Counted from the stretch's first letter, positions 1 through 8,171 are shown. The stretch is DNA of 64,000 bases from Caulobacter sp. (GCA_030645575.1 JAUSMJ010000045.1:1-64000); one strand, 5' to 3'. Numbers and translations are program-made. The notes: generated by a model not told the origin, from the sequence alone.

Positions 1-135
1 ACACCAACCGACGGCCTCTACGACGTCGTCTTCAGAACAACCGACATCGCGGCCATCGACCTGCGAGCCCAAAACAGACAATCTCAACCCGTCACGGATG
101 TCCCCGAACACCCGTCACGGATGTCTCCGGTCTGA
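1..135 (+). CDS. 3' end of a putative IS481-like transposase (partial)
   Basis: The reading frame is open from the first base and stops at 133-135. The visible 44 residues include GLYDVVFRTTDIAAIDLR, which resembles the beta-strand tail that ends integrase-core transposases of the IS481 type. The last bases contain the motif GTCACGGATGT twice, which could be part of the element's terminal repeat. Only the tail is in the window, so the family call is weak. It could instead be the end of an unrelated gene. Confidence 0.4.
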   Translation, partial: TPTDGLYDVVFRTTDIAAIDLRAQNRQSQPVTDVPEHPSRMSPV

Positions 136-138
136 ACA

Positions 139-271
139 CCTTCATGGGGAGGGAAAGACAGGGCGACAGCCCTGTCAGGGTGGGGAAGTCGGATGACGGT
201 CGCCGGTCGGCGGGGTCGCGGCCTACTTCCCCACCCGTCCGGCCTTCGGCCGTCCACCCTCCCCATGAAGG
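139..271. repeat. Nested palindromic intergenic repeat
   Basis: Two perfect 15-bp inverted arms lie at 139-153 and 257-271. Inside them is a second pair at 180-189 and 225-234, and a small hairpin with arms at 157-163 and 170-176. There is no credible gene here. The structure looks like a REP-type element lying between the transposase tail and the gcrA promoter. Confidence 0.7.
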
Positions 272-336
272 GGAGGGAGAGGACCGGAATCAACATCTGG
301 TTCCTGTGGACAGCCGCATGGCGCCTATTGTGCCGG

Positions 337-351
337 TTAACAGAAGGTTTA
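337..351 (+). promoter_or_regulatory. CtrA-like box upstream of gcrA
   Basis: The sequence TTAA-N7-TTTA matches the CtrA consensus TTAA-N7-TTAA at seven of eight fixed positions. It lies about 105 bp before the gcrA start. In Caulobacter, CtrA represses gcrA and DnaA activates it. A poor DnaA-box match (TGTGGACAG, 305-313) and a GANTC methylation site (287-291) lie just upstream. No clear sigma-70 promoter was seen between 290 and 454. Confidence 0.5.
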
Positions 352-454
352 CGATATGTAGTAGGCAGGGCGTCCAGCGGGCGTCCCGGACACAATATGT
401 AGGGCCGGCAGCGCGGGGGCGTTCGCCGCCCCTTACAGTAGAGAGGGTTGGATC

Positions 455-967
455 ATGGGCTGGACCGACGATCGCGTGGCGACGCTGAAGAAGCTCTGGC
501 TCGATGGCCTTTCGGCCAGCCAGATCGCCAAGCAGCTGGGCGGGGTGACCCGCAACGCCGTCATCGGCAAGGTTCACCGGCTGGGCCTGTCGGGCCGCGC
601 CGCGCCCTCGCAGCCGGCCCGCCCGGTGTTCAAGGCGCCGCGCCCGGCCCGTCCGGTCTCGACGACCCCGGCCGCGCCGCGCCGCATGGTCGCCGAGACG
701 GTCGCGGCCTCGACGCCGCAGCTGCCCCAGCCGATCCACCGCATCGAGGAGCCGGGCAGCGCCACGGTGCTGACCCTGGGCGCCCACATGTGCAAGTGGC
801 CGATCGGCGATCCGTCCAGCGATGGCTTCACCTTCTGCGGCCGCCGCGCCGGAGACGTCGGCCCCTACTGCCGCGAACACGCCCAGGTGGCCTATCAGCA
901 GCCGCAGTCCGGCAAGAAGAAGACCGGCCCGACGGAACTGGCCCGGTCGCTGCGGCGGTATATTTAG
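455..967 (+). CDS. gcrA: GcrA cell-cycle regulator
   Basis: This 170-residue protein is a full-length GcrA, the alphaproteobacterial factor that binds RNA polymerase sigma-70 and activates promoters carrying methylated GANTC sites. The N-terminus (about residues 2-45, starting GWTDDRVATLKKLW) is the helix-turn-helix DNA-binding domain. A proline/alanine-rich linker follows. The C-terminal domain holds H111, C113, C128, C139 and H142, a Cys/His cluster that may bind metal. The start is preceded by GAGAGGGTTGG. It is monocistronic, with a CtrA-like box upstream and a hairpin repeat beginning at its stop codon. Confidence 0.97.
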   Translation: MGWTDDRVATLKKLWLDGLSASQIAKQLGGVTRNAVIGKVHRLGLSGRAAPSQPARPVFKAPRPARPVSTTPAAPRRMVAETVAASTPQLPQPIHRIEEPGSATVLTLGAHMCKWPIGDPSSDGFTFCGRRAGDVGPYCREHAQVAYQQPQSGKKKTGPTELARSLRRYI

Positions 968-1056
968 GGGCTAGGGATTAGGGGCTAGGGCTTAGCTCGA
1001 CCGTGCTTTCAGCGCCTCGGACTTGCTAGGCCCTAAGCCCTAAGCCCTAATCCCTA
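966..1056. repeat. CCCTAA-type hairpin repeat, copy 1
   Basis: A left arm of alternating GGGGCTAGGG and GGGATTAGGG units begins at the gcrA stop codon. A right arm of CCTAAGCCCTAAGCCCTAAT units ends just before the xseA start. The arms pair imperfectly across a spacer of about 30 bp. A related copy lies at 57063-57170. It may end gcrA transcription, although no T-run is seen. Confidence 0.75.
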
Positions 1057-1058
1057 CG

Positions 1059-2516
1059 ATGACAGACTCAGCGGACACCGCAGCCACCGCCCCCTCCAAC
1101 GCCCAGGCCTACTCCGTCAGCGAGCTGGCCTTCGCGCTCAAGCGCACGCTGGAGGACGCCTATGGCTTCGTGCGGCTGCGCGGGGAGCTGAGCAAGGTCA
1201 CCCACCACGCCAGCGGCCATGTCTATCTGACGCTGAAAGACGACAAGGCGGCGCTGGACGGCGTGGTCTGGAAGGGCAGCGTGCGCGGCCTGTCGGTGCG
1301 GCCCGAACAGGGGCTGGAGGTGATCGTCACCGGGCGGATCACCACCTTCCCGGCCGGGTCGCGCTATCAGATCGTCATCGAGAGCATGGAGGCGGCCGGC
1401 GTCGGCGCCCTGCTGGCCCAGCTGGAGCGGCTCAAAGGCAAGCTGGCGGCCGAGGGGCTGTTCGAGGCCTCGCGCAAGCAGCGCCTGCCGACGATGCCCG
1501 CCGTGGTCGGGGTGATCACCAGCCCGACCGGGGCGGTGATCCGCGACATTCTCCACCGCATCCGCGACCGCTGGCCCTGCCGCGTGGTGGTCTGGCCCGT
1601 GGTCGTGCAGGGCGACGCCGCCGCCGGACAGGTGGCCGCCGCCGTGCGCGGCTTCAACGCGCTCCAGCCCGGCGGCCCCGTGCCCCGGCCCGATATCCTG
1701 ATCGTCGCCCGGGGCGGCGGCTCGGTCGAGGATCTGTGGGCCTTTAACGACGAGGCCCTCGCGCGCACGGTGGCCGAGAGCACGATCCCGCTGATCTCGG
1801 CCGTCGGGCACGAGACCGACACCACCTTGATCGATTTCGTGTCGGATCGCCGCGCGCCGACGCCGACGGCGGCGGCCGAGATGGCCACGCCCGTGCTGTC
1901 GGAGCTGAAGGCGCTGACGGCCGACTACGACCGGCGTCTGGCCACCGCCGGCGGGCGGTTGATCGAGGATCGCCGCACGCGGCTGACCGGCGCCGCGCGC
2001 GGCCTGCCCCGTCCCGCCGACCTGCTGGCCATGGCCGGCCAGCGGCTCGACTTCGTCGGCGGCCACCTGACCATGGGCCTGCGCCGCAACGTCGATCTGC
2101 ACGCCCGGCGCCTGGCCCAGACGGCCGCGCCGCTGCGGCCGGCGATGCTGGAGCGGCGGCGCGAACAGCTGGGCGAGCGGCTGAACGCCGTCAATCTGCG
2201 CTTCAACGGGACCATCGGGCGTCGGTTCGACGCCGAGGCTGCGCGGCTGGAGGCCCTCGGCAAGCTGCTCCAGACGCTGAACCCCAAACGCCCGCCACGG
2301 CCCGGCTTCGTGCTGCTCACCCGGGCAGACGGCTCGCTGGCCGCGAAGGGCGCCGATCTGGCCGCCGGCGAGGCGGTCAGGCTGATGTTCGAGGACGTGA
2401 CCCGCGAAGCGGTCATCGACGGCGGGGGTCATACGCCGCCGCCGCAAGTCACTCCGCAGCCGAAGCCGACGCCCAGACGCCCCGCCCCGCCGCCAGGACA
2501 GGGCGACCTGTTCTAG
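1059..2516 (+). CDS. xseA: Exodeoxyribonuclease VII large subunit
   Basis: XseA forms, with XseB, the ssDNA exonuclease used in mismatch and damage repair. The 485-residue protein has an N-terminal OB-fold (about 17-110), then the catalytic domain with [14 protein letters not shown], the glycine-rich [11 protein letters not shown] and SAVGHETD motifs. A helical region leads to a proline-rich tail ending in GQGDLF, which makes it slightly longer than the usual ~450 residues. No xseB is in the window. The adjacent DUF2093 gene is often found beside xseA in alphaproteobacteria. Confidence 0.96.
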   Translation: MTDSADTAATAPSNAQAYSVSELAFALKRTLEDAYGFVRLRGELSKVTHHASGHVYLTLKDDKAALDGVVWKGSVRGLSVRPEQGLEVIVTGRITTFPAGSRYQIVIESMEAAGVGALLAQLERLKGKLAAEGLFEASRKQRLPTMPAVVGVITSPTGAVIRDILHRIRDRWPCRVVVWPVVVQGDAAAGQVAAAVRGFNALQPGGPVPRPDILIVARGGGSVEDLWAFNDEALARTVAESTIPLISAVGHETDTTLIDFVSDRRAPTPTAAAEMATPVLSELKALTADYDRRLATAGGRLIEDRRTRLTGAARGLPRPADLLAMAGQRLDFVGGHLTMGLRRNVDLHARRLAQTAAPLRPAMLERRREQLGERLNAVNLRFNGTIGRRFDAEAARLEALGKLLQTLNPKRPPRPGFVLLTRADGSLAAKGADLAAGEAVRLMFEDVTREAVIDGGGHTPPPQVTPQPKPTPRRPAPPPGQGDLF

Positions 2517-2628
2517 CGCGGGGACAGGCTTTCCTGTCCCTCGGGACTGGATAGCCTGCCCCCTCGCCGCCGTCCGGTGACAGGACAAGCAGTCCCAAGG
2601 GACAGCTAGTCCGGTCCCCTGCCTTCCA
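2517..2628. repeat. GGGACTGG/GGGACAGG palindromic repeat, copy 1
   Basis: An imperfect palindrome of about 110 bp built from GGGACAGG, CCTGTCCC and GGGACTGG blocks directly follows the xseA stop. Related copies are at 7070-7181 and 10972-11068. No gene is seen between xseA and the DUF2093 gene. Confidence 0.75.
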
Positions 2629-2678
2629 CCGCGCATAGCGATCTGTTCTAGACGCCCTCAACCCGCTACATTGCGCGC

Positions 2679-2894
2679 ATGAACGCCTATGACCGCGACC
2701 TTGGACGCGATATCGCCACGCTGCACTACGGTGACGGCGAATTCGCCGTGCTGACGCCGGGCCGACATGTGATCTGCGCCGTCAGCGGCGTGCGGATCCC
2801 GCTCGAGGCCCTGCGCTACTGGAGTCCCGAGCTGCAGGAGGCCTACGCCGGACCGGCGGAGGCGCTCAAGCGGTGGCGGGACCTGAACCCCTGA
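2679..2894 (+). CDS. DUF2093 domain protein
   Basis: A 71-residue cytosolic protein of the alphaproteobacterial DUF2093 family. The core reads LHYGDGEFAVLTPG then VICAVSGVRIPLEALRYWSP, typical of that family. Its function is unknown. The family often lies beside xseA. Its 3' end overlaps the GTG start of the following peptidase gene by 22 bp, which suggests translational coupling. Confidence 0.85.
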   Translation: MNAYDRDLGRDIATLHYGDGEFAVLTPGRHVICAVSGVRIPLEALRYWSPELQEAYAGPAEALKRWRDLNP

Positions 2895-3733
2895 ACCGCC
2901 GGGCCCTGCTGGGCGGACTGACCATGGCGAGCCTTGCCGGGCCCGCCCTGGCGGCGGCGGCTGTCGCGCCGCCGCTGGGCCTCGCCGGTCGCTACCGGCA
3001 GGGCGGCTGCGCCATCGGCCTGACCAGCCCGCGCGCCCGGATCTGGCTCGGCGAAGAGGCGGTCGGAACGGCCTCGGCCGCCGGCTACTTCTTTCTCGGC
3101 TTCGACCGCGACGCGGGGCCCGCGGCGACGGTGACCGTCGAGACCGAGCTGGGCGCGACCAGCCGCGACCTGACCATCGCCCCCGGCGACTTCGACGTGC
3201 AGCGCATCGGCGGGCTGCCTCGCGACCAGGTCACACCCACCGACCCCGCCCTGCTGGCGCGCATCAGGGCCGAGGCGGCGCTGAAGACCGCCGGCTACGC
3301 CAGCCGGATCGATGACGATGCGTTCCGCGAGGGCTTCGCCATGCCGCTCAAGACCTGGCGGCTGAGCGCCCGGTTCGGCGGCCAGCGGATCCTCAACGGC
3401 GTCCCCCAGACACCGCACCACGGATCGGACCTGGCCGCCCCGACCGGCGCGCCGATCACGGCCCCGGCCGCCGGCCTGGTGGTCCTGGCGAATCCGGACA
3501 TGCATTACGAGGGCGGCCTGATCATGATCGACCATGGTCAGGGCCTGGTGACCGTCTACCTGCACCAGTCGCGGCTCGACGTGCGCGCCGGCGACAGGGT
3601 CTCCGGCGGCCAGGTCATCGGCGCGGTCGGCATGAAGGGCCGGGCCACCGGCCCCCATCTGTGCTGGCGCATGAGGTGGCGGGGACGCAATCTGGACCCC
3701 ATGCTGATGGTCGGTCTGAGACCCGTGTTCTGA
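2873..3733 (+). CDS. M23-family (LytM-like) metallopeptidase, exported
   Basis: A putative periplasmic peptidoglycan endopeptidase of 286 residues with a GTG start. Residues 7-30 (LNRRALLGG... ALAAAA) look like a twin-arginine signal. The C-terminal LytM domain has H182-x3-D186 and H231 in YLHQS. The usual HLH zinc motif reads H262-L-C264, so the second histidine is replaced by cysteine. This may be a subfamily variant that still binds zinc, or a degenerate regulator. The overlap with DUF2093 implies co-transcription. Confidence 0.85.
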   Translation: MAGPEPLNRRALLGGLTMASLAGPALAAAAVAPPLGLAGRYRQGGCAIGLTSPRARIWLGEEAVGTASAAGYFFLGFDRDAGPAATVTVETELGATSRDLTIAPGDFDVQRIGGLPRDQVTPTDPALLARIRAEAALKTAGYASRIDDDAFREGFAMPLKTWRLSARFGGQRILNGVPQTPHHGSDLAAPTGAPITAPAAGLVVLANPDMHYEGGLIMIDHGQGLVTVYLHQSRLDVRAGDRVSGGQVIGAVGMKGRATGPHLCWRMRWRGRNLDPMLMVGLRPVF

Positions 3734-3820
3734 AGGTAACGTTTCGGAAGGGTGCGGGCCCTATCAACCGGAAGCAGAACAACGCGCCGGCCATGTCCCG
3801 GCGCAGGGACCGAGGACTTC

Positions 3821-4309
3821 ATGGATTCCGGACTGGGCGCGCTGAAGGTGCTGCTGGTGGATGACAACCAGCACATGCGCGCCATCGTGGCGACGATTCT
3901 CAAGGGGATTGGCGTGCGGGAGGTCCGTGAAGCCCGCGACGGCGCCGAAGGCCTGCAGGCCCTGCGCGAATGGCCGGCCGACATCGCCATCATCGACTTC
4001 CGCATGGAGCCGATCGACGGCGTCGAGTTCACCCGCATGGTCCGCAACTCGCCGGACAGCAAGAACCCCTATCTGCCGATCATCATGATGACGGGCTTCG
4101 CCGACCGCCCCCGCGTGTGCGAGGCGCGCGACGCGGGCGTGACGGAACTGGTGGTCAAGCCGGTGACGGCCCGCTCGGTGATCGACCGGATCACCGCCGT
4201 GGTCTTCCATCCCCGGCCGTTCATCCGCACCGACGACTATTTCGGTCCGCGCCGGCGCGGCATCGACGACGTCAACGACCCGCCGGCCTCCGTCGCCCTC
4301 CAGGCCTAA
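3821..4309 (+). CDS. CheY-like single-domain response regulator
   Basis: This is a 162-residue receiver protein. The acidic pair D14/D15, phospho-acceptor D59 (IIDFRM), T91 and K113 are all present, so it should be phosphorylatable. A C-terminal extension (HPRPFIRTDDYFGPRRR) follows. That tail occurs in a widespread group of alphaproteobacterial stand-alone receivers with no output domain. The ATG at 3821 was chosen over an upstream in-frame start because the receiver fold begins just after it. No histidine kinase is adjacent. Confidence 0.9.
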   Translation: MDSGLGALKVLLVDDNQHMRAIVATILKGIGVREVREARDGAEGLQALREWPADIAIIDFRMEPIDGVEFTRMVRNSPDSKNPYLPIIMMTGFADRPRVCEARDAGVTELVVKPVTARSVIDRITAVVFHPRPFIRTDDYFGPRRRGIDDVNDPPASVALQA

Positions 4310-4372
4310 GCCCTATCGGCAGCTGCCCGTTGCGGGCCCCAATGATCATCTGGACCCGTTCTCATTTCGCTG

Positions 4373-4494
4373 CGTCATGGCCCGACTTGTTCGGGCCACC
4401 CAAGAACACGCCCGTGCTGGATGAAGCGGCGACATAGCGGCCGATCCCTGAGGTCACCACGCATGGGTGGCCCGAACAAGTCGGGCCATGACGG
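4373..4494. repeat. GTCATGGCCCGG palindromic repeat, copy 1
   Basis: Left arm CGTCATGGCCCGACTTG and right arm CAAGTCGGGCCATGACG are inverted copies around a spacer of about 90 bp. Each arm also includes TGGGTGGCCCGAACAAG or its complement. The element fills the gap between the convergent response-regulator and acyltransferase genes. Other copies are at 7026-7063 with 7177-7217, 7766-7816, 9433-9558 and 33321-33418. Confidence 0.85.
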
Positions 4495-4518
4495 GGATTG
4501 ACGGACGAATGGAGGCCC

Positions 4519-5448
4519 CTAGCCGCCCGCGGCCTCCAGCTCGGCATAGGCCTCGTTGGGCCAGCGCCGGTGCACCCAGAACCACTCCCCCGGCCGCTCG
4601 CGCACCCGGTCCTCGACAAAGGCGGTGACGCGCCGCACGCCGGCCTCGATATCGGCGGTCCGGTCGCCGGTGCGCTCCAGCACGATCGGCTCGTGGACCA
4701 CGGCCCGGAACCGCGCGCCCTTCGTCCGCTGCACCGACATCGGCTGCAGCACGGTGTCGAACCGCAGGGCCAGCCGGGTCGGGCCCGGCGCGGCCATCAC
4801 CGGCCGGCCGAAGAATGGCGCGGCGACGCCGCCGCGGTTGAACTTCTGGTCGTTCATCAGCGCCACCGACACGCCCTTGCCCAGGGCCTCGAGCATCTCG
4901 CGCGCGCCGTCGCCGCCCTTGGGCGCGAACAGCTTCACGCCATAGCGCCGGCGGCTGTCGCGGATGCGCCGGTCGACATAGGGGTTGTTGGCGGCGCGAT
5001 AGGTGATCTCGCAGTTGATGCCCGAATTGACGATCGCGGCGGGCATCACCTCCCAGTTGGAGAAGTGGCCCGAGACGAACACCACCGGCTTGCCGCCGGC
5101 GGCGATCTGAGCCAGCCGCTCGCCATTCACAATCTCCACCCGTCCCGTCGAGGGCAGCAGGCGGTCCATCATCGGAAACTCGGCCACCGTGCGGCCGTTG
5201 CACTCCCACTGTTCGCCCAGGATGCGGGCGCGCCAGGCGGCGTCCTTTTCCGGAAAGGCCAGGCGCAGGTTCTGCTCGGCCAGCCTGTGCGTTTTTGTCA
5301 GCGGCCCGATCAGCCGCGCCAGCGCCCCGCCCAGCCACGATGCCGCATCAACAGGCAACAGGCGGAACAGGAAGGTGAACACATCGAAGCCGATGGCCTC
5401 GAGCCGCCAGACCAGGTCCTGTCCGAATGAAACGCGTTTGTCACCCAT
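4519..5448 (-). CDS. LpxL/HtrB-like lysophospholipid acyltransferase
   Basis: A 309-residue inner-membrane acyltransferase of the lipid A (late acyltransferase) family, which adds secondary acyl chains to the lipid A precursor. A hydrophobic segment near residues 20-50 anchors it. The catalytic HX4(D/E) motif is H128-FSNW-E133, followed by VALMNDQKFNRGGV and FFGRPV. The C-terminus carries the usual WVHRRWP block. It is monocistronic, divergent from the XRE regulator across a region with a perfect DnaA box. The exact acyl specificity cannot be read from sequence. Confidence 0.9.
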   Translation of the reverse strand: MGDKRVSFGQDLVWRLEAIGFDVFTFLFRLLPVDAASWLGGALARLIGPLTKTHRLAEQNLRLAFPEKDAAWRARILGEQWECNGRTVAEFPMMDRLLPSTGRVEIVNGERLAQIAAGGKPVVFVSGHFSNWEVMPAAIVNSGINCEITYRAANNPYVDRRIRDSRRRYGVKLFAPKGGDGAREMLEALGKGVSVALMNDQKFNRGGVAAPFFGRPVMAAPGPTRLALRFDTVLQPMSVQRTKGARFRAVVHEPIVLERTGDRTADIEAGVRRVTAFVEDRVRERPGEWFWVHRRWPNEAYAELEAAGG

Positions 5449-5514
5449 GAGGCCTAACTAGCGCGCTTCGGGGCCGAGTGGGAATCGCGTCCGGCGTGAT
5501 CTCCCGGCGGGGGC

Positions 5515-5523
5515 TTATCCACA
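5515..5523 (+). promoter_or_regulatory. Perfect DnaA box
   Basis: TTATCCACA matches the strict DnaA-box consensus. It lies between the divergent acyltransferase and XRE genes, 67 bp upstream of the acyltransferase start and 96 bp upstream of the XRE start. DnaA acts as a transcription factor in Caulobacter. A chance match is possible but unlikely in DNA this GC-rich. Confidence 0.6.
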
Positions 5524-5568
5524 GGCCGGGATCGCTTGGCGCGCGACTTGCGGAAATCAGGTCAGACC

Positions 5569-5583
5569 GTTCCGTTTCGGAAC
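5569..5583. promoter_or_regulatory. Palindromic operator candidate for the XRE gene
   Basis: GTTCCG-TTT-CGGAAC is a perfect 6+6 palindrome with a 3-bp centre, 36 bp upstream of the XRE regulator start. It is a plausible autoregulatory site. Confidence 0.5.
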
Positions 5584-5618
5584 AGTCGTCCTGAACAACA
5601 AAACGGGGGCGACAGCCC

Positions 5619-6005
5619 ATGGGCAGCGACATCGACGTTCACCTCGGCAAGCGGCTTCGCCGCCGTCGCCGACTCCTCGGCCTGACCCAGCAGCAGCTGG
5701 CCGGCACGGTCGGGGTGCGCTTTCAGCAGATCCAGAAGTACGAGTGCGGCGCCAACCGCATTTCGGCTTCGCGCCTCTGGCAACTGTCCGAGGCCCTCGA
5801 GGTGCCGGTCGGCTACTTCTACGACGGCCTGTCGGACGCCGACCGCCGCGAACTGGCCGGCGAAAGCGCCGGCGAGGGTGGCGAGATGTTCGCCCGCAAG
5901 GAAACGCTGGACCTGATCCGGGCCTACTACCAGCTCGGCGAGCGGCCCCGTCGCCGCCTGCTCGATCTGGCCAAGTCGCTCAACGGCGAAACCGACGCGG
6001 CGTGA
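5619..6005 (+). CDS. XRE-family helix-turn-helix regulator
   Basis: A 128-residue DNA-binding protein. Residues 8-66 form a Cro/CI-type HTH, with LGLTQQQLAG, then GVRFQQIQKYECG as the recognition helix, then ALEVPVGYFYDGL. A helical C-terminus includes RKETLDLIRAYYQL and RRRLLDLAKSL. This architecture is common in Caulobacterales and rhizobia. Its target is unknown; a perfect palindrome 36 bp upstream suggests self-regulation. A perfect DnaA box lies further upstream. Confidence 0.9.
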   Translation: MGSDIDVHLGKRLRRRRRLLGLTQQQLAGTVGVRFQQIQKYECGANRISASRLWQLSEALEVPVGYFYDGLSDADRRELAGESAGEGGEMFARKETLDLIRAYYQLGERPRRRLLDLAKSLNGETDAA

Positions 6006-6106
6006 CCTGCGTGGTTCGACACGCGCTCTTCGAGCGCTGCTCACCATGACGTGCAGGGATGTACGTCATCCTGAGCAGGCCCGAAGGGCCGTGTCGAAGG
6101 ACGCAC
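6006..6106. repeat. TTCGACACG palindromic repeat, copy 1
   Basis: Inverted blocks TGGTTCGACACGCGCTCTTC... and ...GGCCGTGTCGAAGGACGCAC enclose CATGACGT and ACGTCATCCTGAGCAGG. A related element in the opposite orientation lies at 41600-41709. A further small hairpin (GGGACAGAC/GTCTGTCCC) lies near 6131-6158. Confidence 0.75.
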
Positions 6107-6198
6107 TCTGCCCGGAGCCCCCTGTTCGGGACAGACGCCCCCGGGTGTCTGTCCCTGGGGACCTTGTTGAGGGACCCGGCCCCGGCTAACGCTTGGGC

Positions 6199-7011
6199 AT
6201 GACCCTCACCGCTGACCGCCTCGCCGAATTCGACGCCTTCCTGATCGCGCTGAACCGCGCCTCGGCCGACGTCATCCTGCCGCTGTTCCGCGCCGACCAC
6301 GGCCTGGAGAACAAGCTGCACGGCGGGTTCGACCCGGTCACCGAGGCCGACAAGGGCGCCGAGCGGGCCATCCGCGAGATGATCGCCAAGCGCTATCCCG
6401 ACCACGGGGTGATCGGCGAGGAATACGGCGAGGACCGCCCGGACGCCGAATTCGTCTGGGTGCTCGACCCCGTCGATGGCACCCGCGCCTTCATCGCCGG
6501 CCTGCCGCTGTGGACCACCCTGATCGGCCTGCGCCATGAAGGCCGGCCCGTGCTCGGCGCGATCGGCCAGCCCTATATCGGCGAGCTGTACATTGGCGGC
6601 GCGGCGACCGGCTCGCGCCTGATCAGCCGGGGCGGCGAGACGCCGCTGCGGGTGCGCGCCTGCCCCAAGCTGACCGACGCCATCATCTGCACCACCGACC
6701 CGGCGATCCTGACCGGACCGGAGCTCGGCGCCTGGACCCAGGTGCGGGCCGCCGCGAAGCTGGCCCGGCTGGGCCTGGACGCCTACGGCTACGCCATGGT
6801 CGCGGCGGGCACCCTGGACCTGGCGCTCGATACGGGCTTGCAGGTGTGGGACGTCGAGGCGGTCATCGCGGTGGTCGAAGGCGCCGGCGGCATCGTCGCC
6901 CACTGGGACGGCTCGCCCGCGCAGTCGGACGGCGGCAAGTTCGCGTTCGCGGGCGACCGGGCCTGTCTGGATGAAGCGCTGGTGGCGCTGAAGCGGGCGG
7001 CGCGGGACTGA
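6199..7011 (+). CDS. hisN: Inositol monophosphatase family / histidinol-phosphatase
   Basis: A Mg-dependent phosphatase of the IMPase superfamily, about 270 residues. The motifs are DPVTEADKGAE, the metal-binding GEEYG and WVLDPVDGTRAF, and WDVEAVIAVVEGAGG near the C-terminus. This pattern fits the HisN-type histidinol-phosphate phosphatases that serve histidine synthesis in alphaproteobacteria, though other sugar or nucleotide phosphatase roles are possible. No his genes are adjacent. The ATG two codons after an in-frame TTG was taken as the start. Confidence 0.82.
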   Translation: MTLTADRLAEFDAFLIALNRASADVILPLFRADHGLENKLHGGFDPVTEADKGAERAIREMIAKRYPDHGVIGEEYGEDRPDAEFVWVLDPVDGTRAFIAGLPLWTTLIGLRHEGRPVLGAIGQPYIGELYIGGAATGSRLISRGGETPLRVRACPKLTDAIICTTDPAILTGPELGAWTQVRAAAKLARLGLDAYGYAMVAAGTLDLALDTGLQVWDVEAVIAVVEGAGGIVAHWDGSPAQSDGGKFAFAGDRACLDEALVALKRAARD

Positions 7012-7025
7012 GCCTCCCCAACCAC

Positions 7026-7217
7026 CGTCATGGCCCAGCTTGTCCGGGCCACGCAGGAGCACCAGCCTCAAGGGACTGGACTAGCTGTCCCTCGGGACTG
7101 CTTGTCCAGTCCCTGATCGCGGCAAGGGGACTGGCTATCCAGTCCCAAGGGACAGGAAAGCCAGTCCCCGCGGGCCATGACCGCGTGCCTGGGTGGCCCG
7201 GACAAGCCTGGCCCGGC
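7026..7217. repeat. GTCATGGCCCGG repeat arms flanking a nested second repeat
   Basis: The left arm of the GTCATGGCCCGG family is at 7026-7063 and its right arm (GTGCCTGGGTGGCCCGGACA) is at about 7177-7217. Between them sits a copy of the GGGACTGG family, so one repeat appears inserted into the spacer of another. The rest of the ~310-bp gap up to the DUF3088 gene has no gene. Confidence 0.7.
7070..7181. repeat. GGGACTGG/GGGACAGG palindromic repeat, copy 2
   Basis: AGGGACTGGACTAGCTGTCC, then GGGACTGCTTGTCCAGTCCC, then GGGACTGGCTATCCAGTCCC and GGGACAGG blocks form several overlapping palindromes. It is very similar to the copy at 10972-11068. Confidence 0.85.
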
Positions 7218-7321
7218 TCTTGCCCGGGCCACGGAAGCGGGGGAAACGGGGACGAAAACGGGGATCCTCTTTCTGGTGGATTGATGTTGACAAGAGAGTT
7301 CCCGCAGGGCTGATCCCACGG

Positions 7322-7669
7322 ATGAGACGCGACAGACTGATCATTCTGAAAGTCGATTTTGAGGATCCATCGTATGCTGGCCAGCGTTTCTATTGCTGGC
7401 ATTGCGTGTTGATGGAGGGGGTTCTCGCTTCATTCCCCGAATTAAAACACCTCATTGACGTTGAACGGATTGCCTGGCCAAAACCTCGCAAAGAAGTCGT
7501 CGATCTTATCGGCCTTGCTAACCAATCTCTTCCTGTCTTGATACTGGCCGATGACGCCCCGGTCGGGCTAGAGACAGGCGAGTGGAACGGGCGGCGGTTC
7601 GTAGAAGGCAAGGATGCTATCCTGAAGGCGCTATCCATTCGCTACGGCATCCCTAATCCCCATCCCTAA
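7322..7669 (+). CDS. DUF3088 domain protein
   Basis: A 115-residue protein matching the DUF3088 pattern: LIILKVDFEDP, then GQRFYCWHC, then ASFPELKHLIDVERIAWPKP, and a C-terminus with FVEGKDAILKAL. The CWHC pair and the layout suggest a thioredoxin- or glutathione-transferase-like fold, but the function is unknown. GC is lower than in neighbouring genes, so horizontal acquisition is possible. The ATG at 7322 was chosen because upstream codons lie in a repeat. Confidence 0.85.
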   Translation: MRRDRLIILKVDFEDPSYAGQRFYCWHCVLMEGVLASFPELKHLIDVERIAWPKPRKEVVDLIGLANQSLPVLILADDAPVGLETGEWNGRRFVEGKDAILKALSIRYGIPNPHP

Positions 7670-7765
7670 AAGTCTGACTCACAATTCGGATCGGTGGCGG
7701 CATATGTGCAAAATCGCGATGCCCAATCGCGAGCAAATGAGTGGACAGGAAAGTGGACTGCCCCC

Positions 7766-7816
7766 GTGGGCCATGACCGCGTGCCTAGGTGGCCCGGACA
7801 AGCCGGGCCAGGACGG
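7766..7816. repeat. GTCATGGCCCGG repeat, half copy
   Basis: Only one arm is present: GGGCCATGACCGCGTGCC followed by GGTGGCCCGGACAAGCCGGG. The partner arm is missing, so this is a decayed or single-unit copy. The remaining bases between 7670 and 7839 show nothing else. Confidence 0.65.
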
Positions 7817-7839
7817 TGTGTAATTGGGCCCGGACAAGC

Positions 7840-8154
7840 CTAAGATGCTCTCAGGGTCTGATAGGCCTCCATGGCGTCCGCATCGATCTCCACCGAGATT
7901 CGTTCGGCCCAATGGGCGTTCGATCCGCGTTTCTTGACCCCCGACACCCAGTATTCCTCACCGGTCTCGGCATCGAAGAAGTTGCCCTGAACGCCGTTTC
8001 CCTTCCCCAACTCCCGGCCCCGGTAATAAACGGTCTGCCCTGTCCGGGAGAACGTCACCCAGCCGATACGGCCGTGGGCGCCGTCAATTTCGCCTTGCTT
8101 GTTTTCGACGTACATCAGCCGCCGCTTCAGGCCGCGATTTAGCTGATTTTTCAC
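7840..8154 (-). CDS. Small conserved protein of unknown function
   Basis: A 104-residue protein with no recognised domain. The core reads YVENKQGEIDG, then RIGWVTFSRTGQTVYYRG, then DAETGEEYWVSGVKK. Short relatives in other proteobacteria are often mislabelled as deoxyxylulose-5-phosphate synthase, which this cannot be given its size. The GTG start is supported by a strong GGGGAGGG ribosome-binding site six bases upstream. The 3' remnant of a hydrolase gene ends 18 bp upstream on the same strand. Confidence 0.7.
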   Translation of the reverse strand: MKNQLNRGLKRRLMYVENKQGEIDGAHGRIGWVTFSRTGQTVYYRGRELGKGNGVQGNFFDAETGEEYWVSGVKKRGSNAHWAERISVEIDADAMEAYQTLRAS

Positions 8155-8171
8155 TCAGCCCTCCCCTGGCG

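Noticed and set aside
966-1056. CCCTAA repeats as a telomere or contig end
   Set aside because: The units are imperfect, inverted, and sit between two intact core genes.
1068-2636. Long antisense ORF opposite xseA
   Set aside because: It mirrors the coding frame of a clear xseA and has arginine/glutamine-rich low-complexity sequence, as expected from high GC3 shadows.
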